Of a stretch of DNA of 64,000 nucleotides, positions 8,199 through 17,557 are shown piece by piece. Numbering within the stretch: position 1 is the first letter of the stretch; the number at the start of each line of letters is the position of its first letter. The notes under the pieces are model-generated. The model made no database searches. It was given only the letters and a program-made list of their open reading frames with translations, and was not told where the DNA came from. Source of the stretch: Sphingobacteriales bacterium. GTDB lineage: Bacteria; Bacteroidota; Bacteroidia; Chitinophagales; UBA2359. The DNA is taken from positions 558,001 through 622,000 of the forward strand of contig CP064999.1 of the NCBI GenBank assembly GCA_016700115.1. Direction: 5' to 3'. The position numbers were made by a program, and so were the translations under genes.

Positions 8199-10553
8199 TT
8201 AATCAAACTGGTCGTTGTAATTAAATGATTTTTTGATTGTATCGGCTTCACCGCCAACACCAGATGCCTGTGTTTCGGTACTGACAGATGACCCATCTTC
8301 AACCCCCACATAAGGTATATCGTATTTATTGCAATCCAATTCTATACTACGCATGATGGAGGGTGGCGGAATTTGAAACCGTGCGTTGGAGCTGATATTG
8401 GTGAGCGAGTCTGAATAAATTTTACTGAGGAATTTACCATAAATAGGCAACGCCATATTTGAACCGGAACCCAACCGGGTTGTGCGGAAGTGAATGGCTT
8501 TTTCATCTCCTCCTACCCAAATTCCGGCGACCAACTGTGGGGTAATGCCCACAAACCATCCATCCGAATTATCGTTGGTAGTTCCGGTTTTGCCCGCCAC
8601 ATCTGCGCTGATATTGTATTTCCATTTCAGCCTTCCGGCAGTGCCGGATTCTACAACCCCCCTAAGCATTGTTACCATAGCATAAGCAGTTGCCTCATCA
8701 ATAGCCTCTGTGGTCGTGGTGCTGAAATTAGCAAGTTCGTTCCCGTTTTTGTCTTCAATACGGGTAATGCTGATTGGTTTGGTGTATAACCCCTTGTTGG
8801 CAAAAGTGCTGTATGCTCCCACCAATTCATAGACCGACATATCTACCGATCCCAAACAAATAGACGGAATGGGGTCAATATGGCTTTCTACCCCCATTTT
8901 TTTTGCTAATTTAATAACCGGGTCCGGGCTGATTTGTTTCATCAGATATGCGGCGACACGATTGATGGAATGTGCCAGTCCGGTTCTTAACGAAACCATT
9001 TGACCACTCAGATACCCACTTGCATTTTCGGGCGACCAGCCGTCATAGTTTTCAAACACTACCGGAAGGTTGGGAACTTTGCTGCAGGGTGACCAGCCAT
9101 TTTGCAGCGCAACGGCATAAACAATGGGCTTAAAGGTAGATCCCACCTGCCTTTTCGATGTTGGGCGGGCACTGTCGTATTTAAAGAACTTATGTTTTAT
9201 CCCTCCAATCCAGGCCAAAATATGACCTGTTTCAGGATCCATGGCCACCATTCCTGTATGAAGCAAATACTTGGTATATTTGATCGAATCCAGCGGAGTC
9301 ATCACCGTATCAATTCCCGCATCTGCATTTCTCCACGAAAAGACGGTCATTGGATACTTGGTGTTAAAGATTTCTTTGATTTCAGCCTCAGAAAGTTTTT
9401 GGTCTTTATGAACTTTATATCGCTCTGAGTTTTTAACAGCACGGTAAATCAACTCGTTGGTTCCTGTCCATACATCGTCTTTGGGCAATTTGGCTTTTGG
9501 CAAATCTTCCCATGGAGCCTTCTCTTTCCAGTGTTCATAAAATTGTTTTTGCAACTGTGGCATGTGTTCAGCCACTGCCTCCTCGGCATATTGTTGTATT
9601 TTGGAGTTAATGGTAGTATAGATTTTCAATCCATCCTGATAAATATCAAAATTGCTGCCGTCAACCTTGACATTATCTGTTGCCCATTTTTTAACTTCTG
9701 TTTTTACATATTCCCTGAAATAGGTCGCCAACCCTTCGTCATGCAACATAGGGCTGAACCTGATTCCCAACTCGGTTTTGGCAAGAGAGTCGCGCTCGGT
9801 TGTAGTTATTTTTCCGTAACGGCTCATTTGTGTCAACACTACATTTCGGCGATCCAGAGCATTCTGAGGATTTCGGCGGGGGTTAAACCGCGTATTCCCC
9901 TTTAACAAACCTACCAACATGGCACTTTGCTGTACATTTAGCGAGTCGGGCTGAACATTAAAATAGGTTTGTGCTGCAGACTTGATACCATAAGCATTGT
10001 TACCAAATGGAACGGTGTTAAAATACATTGCCAGTATCTCTTCCTTCGTATAACTTCGTTCTAATTTAATGGCAATTACCCACTCTTTCAGTTTTTGCTT
10101 AATCCTGCCGAAAGTACTGCTTGGGCGGTCGTGGAACAGGTTTTTTGCCAATTGCTGAGTGATGGTACTACCTCCGCCTGAATCTTTGCCTCCGATGACT
10201 GTTTTGGTAAAAACACGCAACATCCCCCTGAAGTCTATCCCCGAATGTTGGTAATAACGGGCATCTTCGGTCGCAATGAGGGCATCAATCGTATGCGTTG
10301 GTATCTCCTCATAAGACACATTAGACCGGTCAACTAAAAAGAATTTTCCAAGCAAAACCCCATCAGATGAATACACTTCGGAGGCAAGTGAACTTTTCGG
10401 GCTTTCCAGTTCTATAAAGGTGGGTAATGTTCCGAACAGCCCTTGAGAAACACCGATAAACAACAAAAAAATTAGTAGCAGACCTGCAAAAAACGCTTTC
10501 CAAATCAGCTTTATATAGTGCTTGTATGCGGGAACTTCAGTAAAGAACTCCAT
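8199..10553 (-). CDS. mrcA: Bifunctional penicillin-binding protein 1A (class A PBP)
   Basis: A 784-residue class A PBP that polymerises glycan strands and cross-links peptides in the periplasm. A single N-terminal membrane anchor spans ~17-37. The GT51 glycosyltransferase domain has EDARYYQHSGIDF near residue 96 (catalytic Glu) and GGSTITQQLAKNLF. The transpeptidase domain has the SxxK nucleophile in GSTFKP near 471, SxN in AHSINR and KTGTT near 654. All catalytic motifs are intact and length is typical. The next gene downstream of it lies 267 bp away; the SprE/PorW-like gene lies upstream on the same strand, separated by 157 bp. A perfect 16-bp palindrome overlaps its start codon. Confidence 0.95.
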   Translation of the reverse strand: MEFFTEVPAYKHYIKLIWKAFFAGLLLIFLLFIGVSQGLFGTLPTFIELESPKSSLASEVYSSDGVLLGKFFLVDRSNVSYEEIPTHTIDALIATEDARYYQHSGIDFRGMLRVFTKTVIGGKDSGGGSTITQQLAKNLFHDRPSSTFGRIKQKLKEWVIAIKLERSYTKEEILAMYFNTVPFGNNAYGIKSAAQTYFNVQPDSLNVQQSAMLVGLLKGNTRFNPRRNPQNALDRRNVVLTQMSRYGKITTTERDSLAKTELGIRFSPMLHDEGLATYFREYVKTEVKKWATDNVKVDGSNFDIYQDGLKIYTTINSKIQQYAEEAVAEHMPQLQKQFYEHWKEKAPWEDLPKAKLPKDDVWTGTNELIYRAVKNSERYKVHKDQKLSEAEIKEIFNTKYPMTVFSWRNADAGIDTVMTPLDSIKYTKYLLHTGMVAMDPETGHILAWIGGIKHKFFKYDSARPTSKRQVGSTFKPIVYAVALQNGWSPCSKVPNLPVVFENYDGWSPENASGYLSGQMVSLRTGLAHSINRVAAYLMKQISPDPVIKLAKKMGVESHIDPIPSICLGSVDMSVYELVGAYSTFANKGLYTKPISITRIEDKNGNELANFSTTTTEAIDEATAYAMVTMLRGVVESGTAGRLKWKYNISADVAGKTGTTNDNSDGWFVGITPQLVAGIWVGGDEKAIHFRTTRLGSGSNMALPIYGKFLSKIYSDSLTNISSNARFQIPPPSIMRSIELDCNKYDIPYVGVEDGSSVSTETQASGVGGEADTIKKSFNYNDQFD

Positions 10554-10567
10554 TTCAAATTTGAAAT
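10552..10567. promoter_or_regulatory. Perfect 16-bp palindrome overlapping the PBP1A start codon
   Basis: ATTTCAAATTTGAAAT is exactly self-complementary and includes the last two bases of the start codon region of the PBP gene. It could be an operator or simply AT-rich coincidence; no second copy was noticed at the other genes. Confidence 0.25.
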
Positions 10568-10710
10568 ATTATTGTGTTGATTGAGTTTAAACAGCAGACA
10601 TAAGTGGTTATCCCAAAAATTATAAAAGACTACAATTGCCCTTTCATGTCCTCCTCTGTATCGGGTCAGTAACCATATTCAGGCAGAGTATTCCGGGCAA
10701 TTTGAAATCC

Positions 10711-13700
10711 CTATTTATAGTTTTGAATAAAAAAGTCGTAATAGGCATTGGTGTCCTTGTTTTTAAAGTACTCGGTGAAGTTGGGTTTTGAAATAACAAA
10801 AAACTTAAACGCCACGTCTAATCCCTGAAAAACAGTACTCTCGTTTTGTTGAAGAGCACGGTAATAAGTCATGGCCTTCCCGGCATCATTAAATTCTTTA
10901 ATCAACACCACCTGAGTTTGAGGATCCAAAAGCATTTGATTGACCTTAAGTTTGTCAACACTGAAATTGCTGTTGTTAAAGTCAGAGAGTTTGTTGGTTA
11001 GCCCCGAAATTTGTTGAGAATAACCCGTGAACGAAACTGCTACATACTGACGGGCATTTTCCTGATAGGTATAATTGCCGGCTGAAGCAGGTTTTGAAAC
11101 TGAAGCTGTAGCAGAGTTGCCGGCATTTCCTTCCAGATAGCCGAGAATTTCCTGCGCCTTGGTTTTTACCTCATCTGTGGGGTGTTTCAGGATAACTTCT
11201 CTTAGTGCAGTAATATAGGCGGCTTTATCCTGTGAATGTCCGACTATCAAAGCATTGAGCAGGTCAAACTTAGGTTGAAGGGGATTAAGGGCGAACAAGT
11301 TATTGACTTCTTCCGAGCGTCTTCTAACCTCGTCAAAGTTGTTTTGTTTGTAATAGGCGTAGGTCTGCTCGTAATATTGTTCCAGTTGCCGTCCTTTTTC
11401 GTTGACCGCCTGCAAGTGCCCTGGGTCTTCTACTAATTTGGCAAACGTTGTTTCGGGATAATTCTGAAGCAATTGGTTTTTATGTTGATTAGCCTTTTGT
11501 GTATTGTTTGCTTCCTTGGCCATCAGGTATTGGGTATAATGCACCTGTGCAGAATACTGACTGACCGGATACCGGCGCAAAAGGTCGTCAAAAGTAACCG
11601 TTGCTTTTTCGATATTGTTAAGGCGGTTTCTGTAAGCCATCCCCAACCCAAATAAAGCATCGGCAATCAGCGTATCAGACTTTGATAAGTCTTCGGGTTT
11701 TAACGGTAGGTTTTTTAGCAGGTCCTCTACCTTCAGCTTTCCTTCCGATGCCAGACTCATCAGGTCATTGGCATTATTGGAATTAGAATCAGATCCGGAA
11801 TTTGAAACAATGACCCCCATTGTTTTGCTGCCAAGCCGCCAGTTATCAGCCAAAGGGCGAGCTCCCCAACGGCGGTTGAACTCAACCTCACCATTAGACC
11901 GGGTTATCGGGTTGTAAAAATACCAGGTTCCGGTCTCAGTGGCTGCAGGAGTATTGGCAGCTTCCATTGCTGCGGCTTCTTTCAATGCTTCCGCTTCGCG
12001 TTTTCGGGCAGCTTCCTCTTCCATTTTAGTAATGGCTTCTTCAAGATATGCCCGGCGCGCTCCTTCCGGCATTTTCGCAATGCGCTGAAGGCTATCCTGC
12101 AAAGCAATGGTATTGATATACTCCACCAGTTCGGTTAGTACGGAGCGGCGGTTTGAAATATCACTGTAAGATGGGTAAGATTTGGCCAACAGGGTCAGGG
12201 TGCTGTCATAATATGCGCTTGCCGTTACATAGCGCTCCAGATCATAATTCAAATCGGCCAATTTGAGGAATGATTGTGCTTTCTGGTCTTTATTGGCTGT
12301 GCTGTTTTTAGCCGATTCGCCCAAATAGGCAGTAGCTTTAGTCATATCACCTTTTTCAATGGCAATCTCGGCCATTGCGAAAAATATTTGGTCTGAAACA
12401 TCGGCATACTTGTTTTCTTTGGTCATACGCTCCAGATAAGCAACTGCTTGTTCTTGTGTAAATGCACCGCTTCTCAGCTTGGTCTGTGCAATGTTTAACC
12501 GTGTGTTAAACTCCATATCAAACGAAGGACGGCTTTTCAGCACTTTATTAAATGCTGCCAGGGCATCGGCATAATTTTTATTTTCATTGCTGATTTGAGC
12601 AAGTATAAAATACAGACGAGCTTTTTCTTTTTTGCTTTTTGATACTTTAATGGCATTCTTTAAAGCGGTTGATGCCTGTGACCAATCCTGACGGGTTAAA
12701 AAATAGTGCGCTTCCAACACAGCCAAATCATCCAGTTTCTTTTTGGGAAACTTGCGGTCGTCTTTGGCTATTTTGATAACCTGCTCGGCATCGGTAAACT
12801 GCTTTTTCTCTATATAGGTTCTCGCCAGCCATATCATGGCATCATATTTCGAAAGTTTGTGCAACTTGAATCCTCCGCCGGCTCCCCCTTTTGCTTTTTC
12901 TGAAGCGTCAATGGGTTTGCCCATATTATCTAAGGCAATATTATTATTGTCATTTGTGGACACAGAGGTGGTATCACCACTCTCCGTTTTATCCTGGGTT
13001 TCCGCTTCCTGTTTGGCTGATTTTTCTTTCTTTTTACCCTTCTCTTCCTTGGTTGGAGCAGGTGGTTTTACTTCATCTTTCTTCTGCTCTTCTTGTTGCG
13101 AAACTGTTTCTTTATCCTCAGATTTGACCTCAGTATCTTTTTCAGTAGCTGTAGCTTCCGGTTTCTTTTCTTCCTTTGAAGAAGATTTTGCAGAAGGTGG
13201 TGGAACAGGCTTGCCTTTCTTTTTGGCTTCCAACGCTTTTTGTTTTTGACGTTTCAGCTCTTTTTGTTCTTTTTCACGCTCTTTTTTCTTCCGTTCTATT
13301 TCTTTCAGTTTTTCTTTCTGTGTTTTTGCCTGCTCTGCTTTCTTGGCCTCTATTTCTTTTTTGCGGGCTTTGCTGGCTTCTTGCTGTTCTTTTTGTTTTT
13401 CTTTTCGTGCGGCTTCAATCTCTTTTTTCTTGTCTTCTCTTTCTTTAGCCAGTTCTTTCTTTTTCTGTTCGCTTTCCTTTTTCTTTTGATTAGCCTGTTC
13501 TTTGCGTTCTTTCAGCGCAAGTTCGCGCTCCATTTCTCTGTCCTGCCGCATTTTTTCCTCTTGTTTTTTGTCTAATGCACGTTGTTGCTTGTTGGGAAAA
13601 CGGCGGTTAAAGAGGCTGAAATTCTTGGTAACGTACTGAAACGAGCTGATAGCGGCATCGTTATCGCCTTTTAAATAGTAAGATTGACCGACAAGTTGAT

Positions 13701-14328
13701 AGCAGTCATCTATCCATTTACTGTTTGGTTTTAGCTGAATGGCCAAAGATGCCTTTTTAATAGCATCGTCCAAATTGCTGGTAATGCTTGTTCCGCTGCC
13801 GCTGTTATATACATATACCGGCAAAATGTTATCGTAATTATCTTTATGGTCTTGTTTCAACCTTGTAATACCTTCGTCGTAACGAAGTTTGGCATTAAAA
13901 TACCGGTTAAACCGTGCGGAGAGGTCCTGAAAACGCATCCCTAACCAAGAAGCCTTATTCGGGTCTTTGGCCTTTGCCTGCCTTTTGGCTTTTTGGTCTT
14001 TCAATGCTCCTTGTATAGTTTGATTTGCGTCAGCCTTAACTGTCGGAGTACCGCTCTGCAACCCGGCATCCAACCCTTGAGGCAATTGCCGGTTTGGTTG
14101 TTGTTTGTCAGGTTGCTGCTGCTGCTGTGACGGACGATTTTGAGCAGTAACATTGTTACTGCAAAATGAAACCACAGCAATTAAAAAGGTGAACTTCAGT
14201 GCGTATAATGAACCGCGCTGAAATAATGTCTTAAAAAATGTATGAGAAGTATTGTTGTTCTTCATAACCAAAAGTCGGTTAATGGCTTGAATGGGTGTTT
14301 TATTATTGATAGCAGTAAAAAAAGGCAT
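10711..14328 (-). CDS. sprE: SprE/PorW-like T9SS-associated tetratricopeptide protein
   Basis: About 1200 residues. Two starts are possible: ATG 14328, or ATG 14265, which places a typical export signal (MKNNN..., hydrophobic core, VTAQ cleavage) at the extreme N-terminus; I favour 14265. TPR-like helical repeats lie before and after a Lys/Glu/Gln-rich charged segment (~230-455, counted from 14265). Further TPR units occupy ~475-1000. The last ~100 residues (FVISKPNFTEYFKNKD ... YYDFFIQNYK) resemble the C-terminus of SprE/PorW proteins, which are needed for T9SS function and gliding. The family is usually ~870 residues and is often a lipoprotein; this one is longer and lacks a convincing lipobox. 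The role in T9SS is inferred from family similarity. Confidence 0.75.
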   Translation of the reverse strand: MPFFTAINNKTPIQAINRLLVMKNNNTSHTFFKTLFQRGSLYALKFTFLIAVVSFCSNNVTAQNRPSQQQQQPDKQQPNRQLPQGLDAGLQSGTPTVKADANQTIQGALKDQKAKRQAKAKDPNKASWLGMRFQDLSARFNRYFNAKLRYDEGITRLKQDHKDNYDNILPVYVYNSGSGTSITSNLDDAIKKASLAIQLKPNSKWIDDCYQLVGQSYYLKGDNDAAISSFQYVTKNFSLFNRRFPNKQQRALDKKQEEKMRQDREMERELALKERKEQANQKKKESEQKKKELAKEREDKKKEIEAARKEKQKEQQEASKARKKEIEAKKAEQAKTQKEKLKEIERKKKEREKEQKELKRQKQKALEAKKKGKPVPPPSAKSSSKEEKKPEATATEKDTEVKSEDKETVSQQEEQKKDEVKPPAPTKEEKGKKKEKSAKQEAETQDKTESGDTTSVSTNDNNNIALDNMGKPIDASEKAKGGAGGGFKLHKLSKYDAMIWLARTYIEKKQFTDAEQVIKIAKDDRKFPKKKLDDLAVLEAHYFLTRQDWSQASTALKNAIKVSKSKKEKARLYFILAQISNENKNYADALAAFNKVLKSRPSFDMEFNTRLNIAQTKLRSGAFTQEQAVAYLERMTKENKYADVSDQIFFAMAEIAIEKGDMTKATAYLGESAKNSTANKDQKAQSFLKLADLNYDLERYVTASAYYDSTLTLLAKSYPSYSDISNRRSVLTELVEYINTIALQDSLQRIAKMPEGARRAYLEEAITKMEEEAARKREAEALKEAAAMEAANTPAATETGTWYFYNPITRSNGEVEFNRRWGARPLADNWRLGSKTMGVIVSNSGSDSNSNNANDLMSLASEGKLKVEDLLKNLPLKPEDLSKSDTLIADALFGLGMAYRNRLNNIEKATVTFDDLLRRYPVSQYSAQVHYTQYLMAKEANNTQKANQHKNQLLQNYPETTFAKLVEDPGHLQAVNEKGRQLEQYYEQTYAYYKQNNFDEVRRRSEEVNNLFALNPLQPKFDLLNALIVGHSQDKAAYITALREVILKHPTDEVKTKAQEILGYLEGNAGNSATASVSKPASAGNYTYQENARQYVAVSFTGYSQQISGLTNKLSDFNNSNFSVDKLKVNQMLLDPQTQVVLIKEFNDAGKAMTYYRALQQNESTVFQGLDVAFKFFVISKPNFTEYFKNKDTNAYYDFFIQNYK

Positions 14329-14399
14329 CAATTTAAACTCTCAAAATGGTAAATTTATTTTGAATTTTTCAAAAAATGCTTATTCTCCAAATGAATCTA

Positions 14400-14407
14400 C
14401 AAAAGTA
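14400..14407 (-). promoter_or_regulatory. Possible -7 promoter element for the SprE/PorW-like gene
   Basis: Read on the minus strand this is TACTTTTG, matching the Bacteroidota -7 consensus TAnnTTTG, 72 bp upstream of the ATG at 14328. A TTTG lies upstream (14421-14424) but only 13 bases away instead of the usual ~19-22, so the assignment is weak. Confidence 0.3.
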
Positions 14408-14731
14408 AGAAGGTTTTTAACAAATCTAATCATCCTTAGTCGTTCTTGTTACTTAAGTACTTCGTTTAACAAGTGAACCTTTTAATTTTTAAAAAGTCAT
14501 TGCACCGGTTATTCATTTATTTTAAGTGTTTGAGTTAATATGACAAATGAACCATGTTTATATCATTAGCTTTTCTTCTTAAATATTTCACCTCAACAAA
14601 GTACAGTTAAAAATACCCTCTAATAGCGAAAAACTTATGTATTTTGTGGTTGGGAATAAAAATCCGTTAAAATCATTTGAAGTTAAAAGAACCCGGTCCT
14701 AATTTTTTTGCCAATTTCATGCCTTTTTATA
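14408..14731. other. Divergent intergenic region between sprE-like gene and M23 peptidase
   Basis: About 320 bases of AT-rich sequence between two divergently transcribed genes. It must hold the promoter for the M23-bactofilin operon, but I see no clear TAnnTTTG box in the right place, and no hairpin or RNA gene. Confidence 0.4.
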
Positions 14732-15625
14732 ATGAAAGCTCTTAAACTAAAAGATATATCCGAGCGCTTGCGCCATAAGTACAGATTGGTCGTCATGACG
14801 GAAGATACCATAGAGGAACAATTTTCATTCAGACTTTCGCAATTAAATATTTATGTGTTTTTCAGCACGCTATTGGTCATCATGGCAATCCTGACGGTTA
14901 TGCTGATTGTACTTACTCCTCTGAAAGAATATATTCCCGGATATGATGACAGCGGAACCCGAAGGCAGGTATATGCCCTTTCTGAAAAGTCGGATTCATT
15001 GGAGCGCGTAGTGAAACAACAAAATGTCTTCATAAAAAGTATTAAATCTGTTTTACAGGAGGAGTCTGTTCAGAATACCGGCACTCAGGACAATAACTCT
15101 AATTCTGAGGAAGACAGTCTTGAATCAGATTCCATGGATTTAGACGCAATTTCGGAAGAAGAGGCTGCATTGCGCCGGACAATGGAGCAAAGCGGTCAGT
15201 TTACAACAGTCGGCGATGAGTATTTGAATGCTCAACGAATGAGGAACACCTCCTTGTTCAAGTTGTTTGCACCGGTAAAAGGCGTAATTTCTTCTAAATT
15301 CGATGTTGCCAAAGAGCATTACGCCATAGATATTGTAACAGGAGAAAAAGAGCCGGTTAAAGCCGCCGCAAAAGGGATGATTGTGCTAGCTGAGTGGACA
15401 ATTGATGCCGGATATGTCATAGCTATTCAACATTCTGATAATTTAGTGTCTTTTTATAAACACAATGCAGCACTGTTAAAAAAAACGGGTAACTTTGTAA
15501 AAGCAGGCGATGTAATAGCTATTGTTGGCAATACAGGAGAGCAGTCCACCGGCCCGCATTTGCATTTTGAGTTATGGCATCACCAGATTCCGGTAAACCC
15601 GACCGAGTTTTTAGATTTCAACTAA
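14732..15625 (+). CDS. Membrane-anchored M23 (LytM) peptidoglycan endopeptidase
   Basis: From the ATG at 14732 the product is 297 residues. An upstream in-frame start at 14708 adds eight residues of poor quality, so the internal ATG is preferred. A cytoplasmic N-terminus is followed by one membrane helix (~37-63), an acidic Ser/Asp/Glu-rich coiled linker (~100-150) and a C-terminal M23 domain. The zinc-site motifs are complete: HxxxD in EHYAID and HxH in GPHLHFELW, so it should be an active endopeptidase facing the periplasm. It is followed 63 bp later by a bactofilin gene. M23 enzymes paired with bactofilins are known to act in cell-shape control in other phyla, which is the likely job here. 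Confidence 0.9.
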   Translation: MKALKLKDISERLRHKYRLVVMTEDTIEEQFSFRLSQLNIYVFFSTLLVIMAILTVMLIVLTPLKEYIPGYDDSGTRRQVYALSEKSDSLERVVKQQNVFIKSIKSVLQEESVQNTGTQDNNSNSEEDSLESDSMDLDAISEEEAALRRTMEQSGQFTTVGDEYLNAQRMRNTSLFKLFAPVKGVISSKFDVAKEHYAIDIVTGEKEPVKAAAKGMIVLAEWTIDAGYVIAIQHSDNLVSFYKHNAALLKKTGNFVKAGDVIAIVGNTGEQSTGPHLHFELWHHQIPVNPTEFLDFN

Positions 15626-15688
15626 GCCCCTTATTTATATTACCCTGGCAATTTACAAATACGTTTATTATTCATTAAAGTTTGTAGC

Positions 15689-16159
15689 ATGTTTGGAAAC
15701 AATAAGAAAGCGTCCGAAGATCGAAGCAACAACCGCCGTGATTCGGTAAATGCATTAAACCTGATTGGACAAGGCACAAAAATAACCGGTAACATGACTT
15801 GTCAGGGAGATGTTCGCATTGATGGTGAACTTACCGGCAATATAACTGCCTATGCAAGAATTGTGCTTGGTCCCACCGGTGTAGTTTTTGGCGATATAGT
15901 TTGCGAAAATGCCGATATTTCCGGTAAAATTGAAGGGACAATCCGAGTTAAGGAATTGCTCAACCTAAAGGAATCTGCTTTAATTAATGGCGATCTTACG
16001 GCCAATAAGTTGGTAGTAGAAGCAGGGGCTATATTTAATGGCAGATGCACAATGGGCAATTCCGAAAATTTCAGTTTTGAATCATCTCAAGCCGAAATAG
16101 CCGCTTTTGCTAATCCTGCACGTTCTGCCAATGCCTCAAAATCAATCAAAACAGAATAA
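15689..16159 (+). CDS. Bactofilin (polymer-forming cytoskeletal protein)
   Basis: A 156-residue protein with the bactofilin beta-helix core (~27-125). Short hydrophobic/Gly repeats such as GTKITGNM, GDVRIDGELTGNI, VFGDIVCENADISGKIEGTI and LINGDLTANKLVV are characteristic. Disordered N- and C-terminal tails flank it, as is usual. Bactofilins polymerise without nucleotide at the inner membrane and organise cell-wall enzymes. Placement straight after an M23 peptidase supports that role. The 3' end overlaps the next gene by 29 bases, indicating translational coupling. Confidence 0.92.
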   Translation: MFGNNKKASEDRSNNRRDSVNALNLIGQGTKITGNMTCQGDVRIDGELTGNITAYARIVLGPTGVVFGDIVCENADISGKIEGTIRVKELLNLKESALINGDLTANKLVVEAGAIFNGRCTMGNSENFSFESSQAEIAAFANPARSANASKSIKTE

Positions 16160-16352
16160 ATCCCCATCAGAAGCCGGTAGTATTTATGGGCGGTATTTGA
16201 CTATTGCCTATAAAATGATTGCCCTGATTCTGATTTGCTGTTTTATCGGGATAAAATTAGATGCCTGGTCTGGCTTTTCCCCCTTGTTTACAGTCATCAT
16301 GCTGCTGATTGGTGTAGTTGGGGCAATGTATCTGATTATTAAAAATGTTTAA
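16131..16352 (+). CDS. AtpZ/AtpI-family small membrane protein
   Basis: The 73-residue product from the ATG at 16131 has a basic N-terminus, a GRYLTIAYKM segment and two membrane helices (~28-45 and ~52-70) separated by a short loop. This matches the AtpZ/AtpI family, which helps assembly or Mg/Ca handling of F-type ATP synthase. A longer frame from a TTG at 16107 exists but adds nothing family-like. It overlaps the bactofilin gene by 29 bases. The atp operon that often follows this gene is not here; instead a convergent kinase gene ends three bases away. Confidence 0.7.
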   Translation: MPQNQSKQNKSPSEAGSIYGRYLTIAYKMIALILICCFIGIKLDAWSGFSPLFTVIMLLIGVVGAMYLIIKNV

Positions 16353-16355
16353 AGG

Positions 16356-17225
16356 CTATCGCCCTATATCTGTGGCTGTATTTTTAAAATAGTAGTTCAG
16401 CAACTCATAAATGGGTTTTTGAATGATACGCCCTTTGATTAACCCTTTGTCTGCTACACATTCAGTGAGAATATCGCTGAAATAATGTGCAACTGAACCG
16501 GCAAAACTGACCGGGGTATATTTGCTTTGAGGGTAAATGCAGACTCTGTATTCTAAAAACTCAGAAAAACAATCCTGAACAAGCCGGTGAATAAACGGAT
16601 GCTTTACATGTTTTCCGGCAAAGCGGGCAAATGAAGCTAAATATCGCTTCGGGTTCGATTCTTTGTAAATTTTTGCCAGGACTATTTCTTTAGTAACCTC
16701 GTAATTAGCAGTAAAATCATCATGCAAATCTTTCGGCAGTCGTTTGTACATGTAAAGTCTGACCAACATTTTACCAATATGCGTTCCGCTCCCCTCATCG
16801 CCCAAAATATAATCTAAAGACGGAGTTTCTTCAAAAAGGTTTTTTCCATCGTAGTAAACCGCATTTGACCCGGTTCCCAAAATACAGGCAATACCGGATT
16901 GGTTATGGCACAAGGCTATCGCTGCTCCGAGGAGGTCGTGCTCAACGGTAATCCGTGATTTTGTAAAAAACTTTGAAAAGATATTGCGCATTTTGGTACA
17001 GCGCTCTTCACTTGAACAGCCGGCACCATAGAAATAAATATCTTCCACTACCGGTGCAAAAGCAGCAAGATTCGGATTGCCGCCTAATTCATTCAATACT
17101 TGTTCTTCTGTTACAAAAAATGGACTTAACCCCATTGTTTCGTATTCTCCTATGATATTTTGCGTTTTTGTATCTGCTAATATCCAGTTGGTTTTTGTTG
17201 CTCCGCTATCGGCTATCAACAGCAT
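16356..17225 (-). CDS. BadF/BadG-type ATPase, probable N-acetylglucosamine kinase
   Basis: The 289-residue product belongs to the actin-like ASKHA fold. The N-terminal phosphate-1 loop is LIADSGATKTNWILAD, and the central ILGTGSNAV and ILGDEGSGTHIG motifs bind nucleotide and sugar as in eukaryotic NAGK and bacterial BcrAD_BadFG proteins. The likely reaction is ATP-dependent phosphorylation of N-acetylglucosamine or a related amino sugar in wall recycling; the exact substrate cannot be read from sequence. It is transcribed alone, convergent with the AtpZ-like gene. Confidence 0.8.
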   Translation of the reverse strand: MLLIADSGATKTNWILADTKTQNIIGEYETMGLSPFFVTEEQVLNELGGNPNLAAFAPVVEDIYFYGAGCSSEERCTKMRNIFSKFFTKSRITVEHDLLGAAIALCHNQSGIACILGTGSNAVYYDGKNLFEETPSLDYILGDEGSGTHIGKMLVRLYMYKRLPKDLHDDFTANYEVTKEIVLAKIYKESNPKRYLASFARFAGKHVKHPFIHRLVQDCFSEFLEYRVCIYPQSKYTPVSFAGSVAHYFSDILTECVADKGLIKGRIIQKPIYELLNYYFKNTATDIGR

Positions 17226-17485
17226 ATTTTTTTATTTAATTTTGTTAGATTATAGATTTCAGACTTTTGACTTAAATGCTTTTATTCTATGTTGATAGAG
17301 AATATAAAATTCAGTGATTCACCAATTGATACTTCATAATCTGTAATTAGCATTTCATTTTAATGCTGGCAGTTTTTCTGCGGTTTAATATCTACACCCA
17401 AAAGGCTGAAACAACTATTTGATTAAGCAGGCACAAAATTACTTTTTTGTTTGGTTTCATAGCAATTTCAGGCAGCAGCAGAATC

Positions 17486-17522
17486 AAAAACTCCCCAATA
17501 CAGGCTGCATTGGGGAGTTTTT
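17486..17522 (-). terminator. Rho-independent terminator of the 1353-residue T9SS cargo gene
   Basis: CTCCCCAAT (17491-17499) pairs perfectly with ATTGGGGAG (17509-17517) across a 9-base loop, extended by flanking A/T pairs. Runs of T follow on both strands, so it could act in both directions. It sits 36 bp past the stop codon of the minus-strand gene that ends at 17558. Confidence 0.85.
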
Positions 17523-17557
17523 TTATTCCGGAGGAAAAGCCGGCTCAAAACGGTAAA

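Noticed and set aside
12836..13575. Long plus-strand frames opposite the SprE/PorW-like gene
   Set aside because: Shadow of the Lys/Glu-rich segment: its complement reads as Phe/Leu/Ser-rich with few stops.
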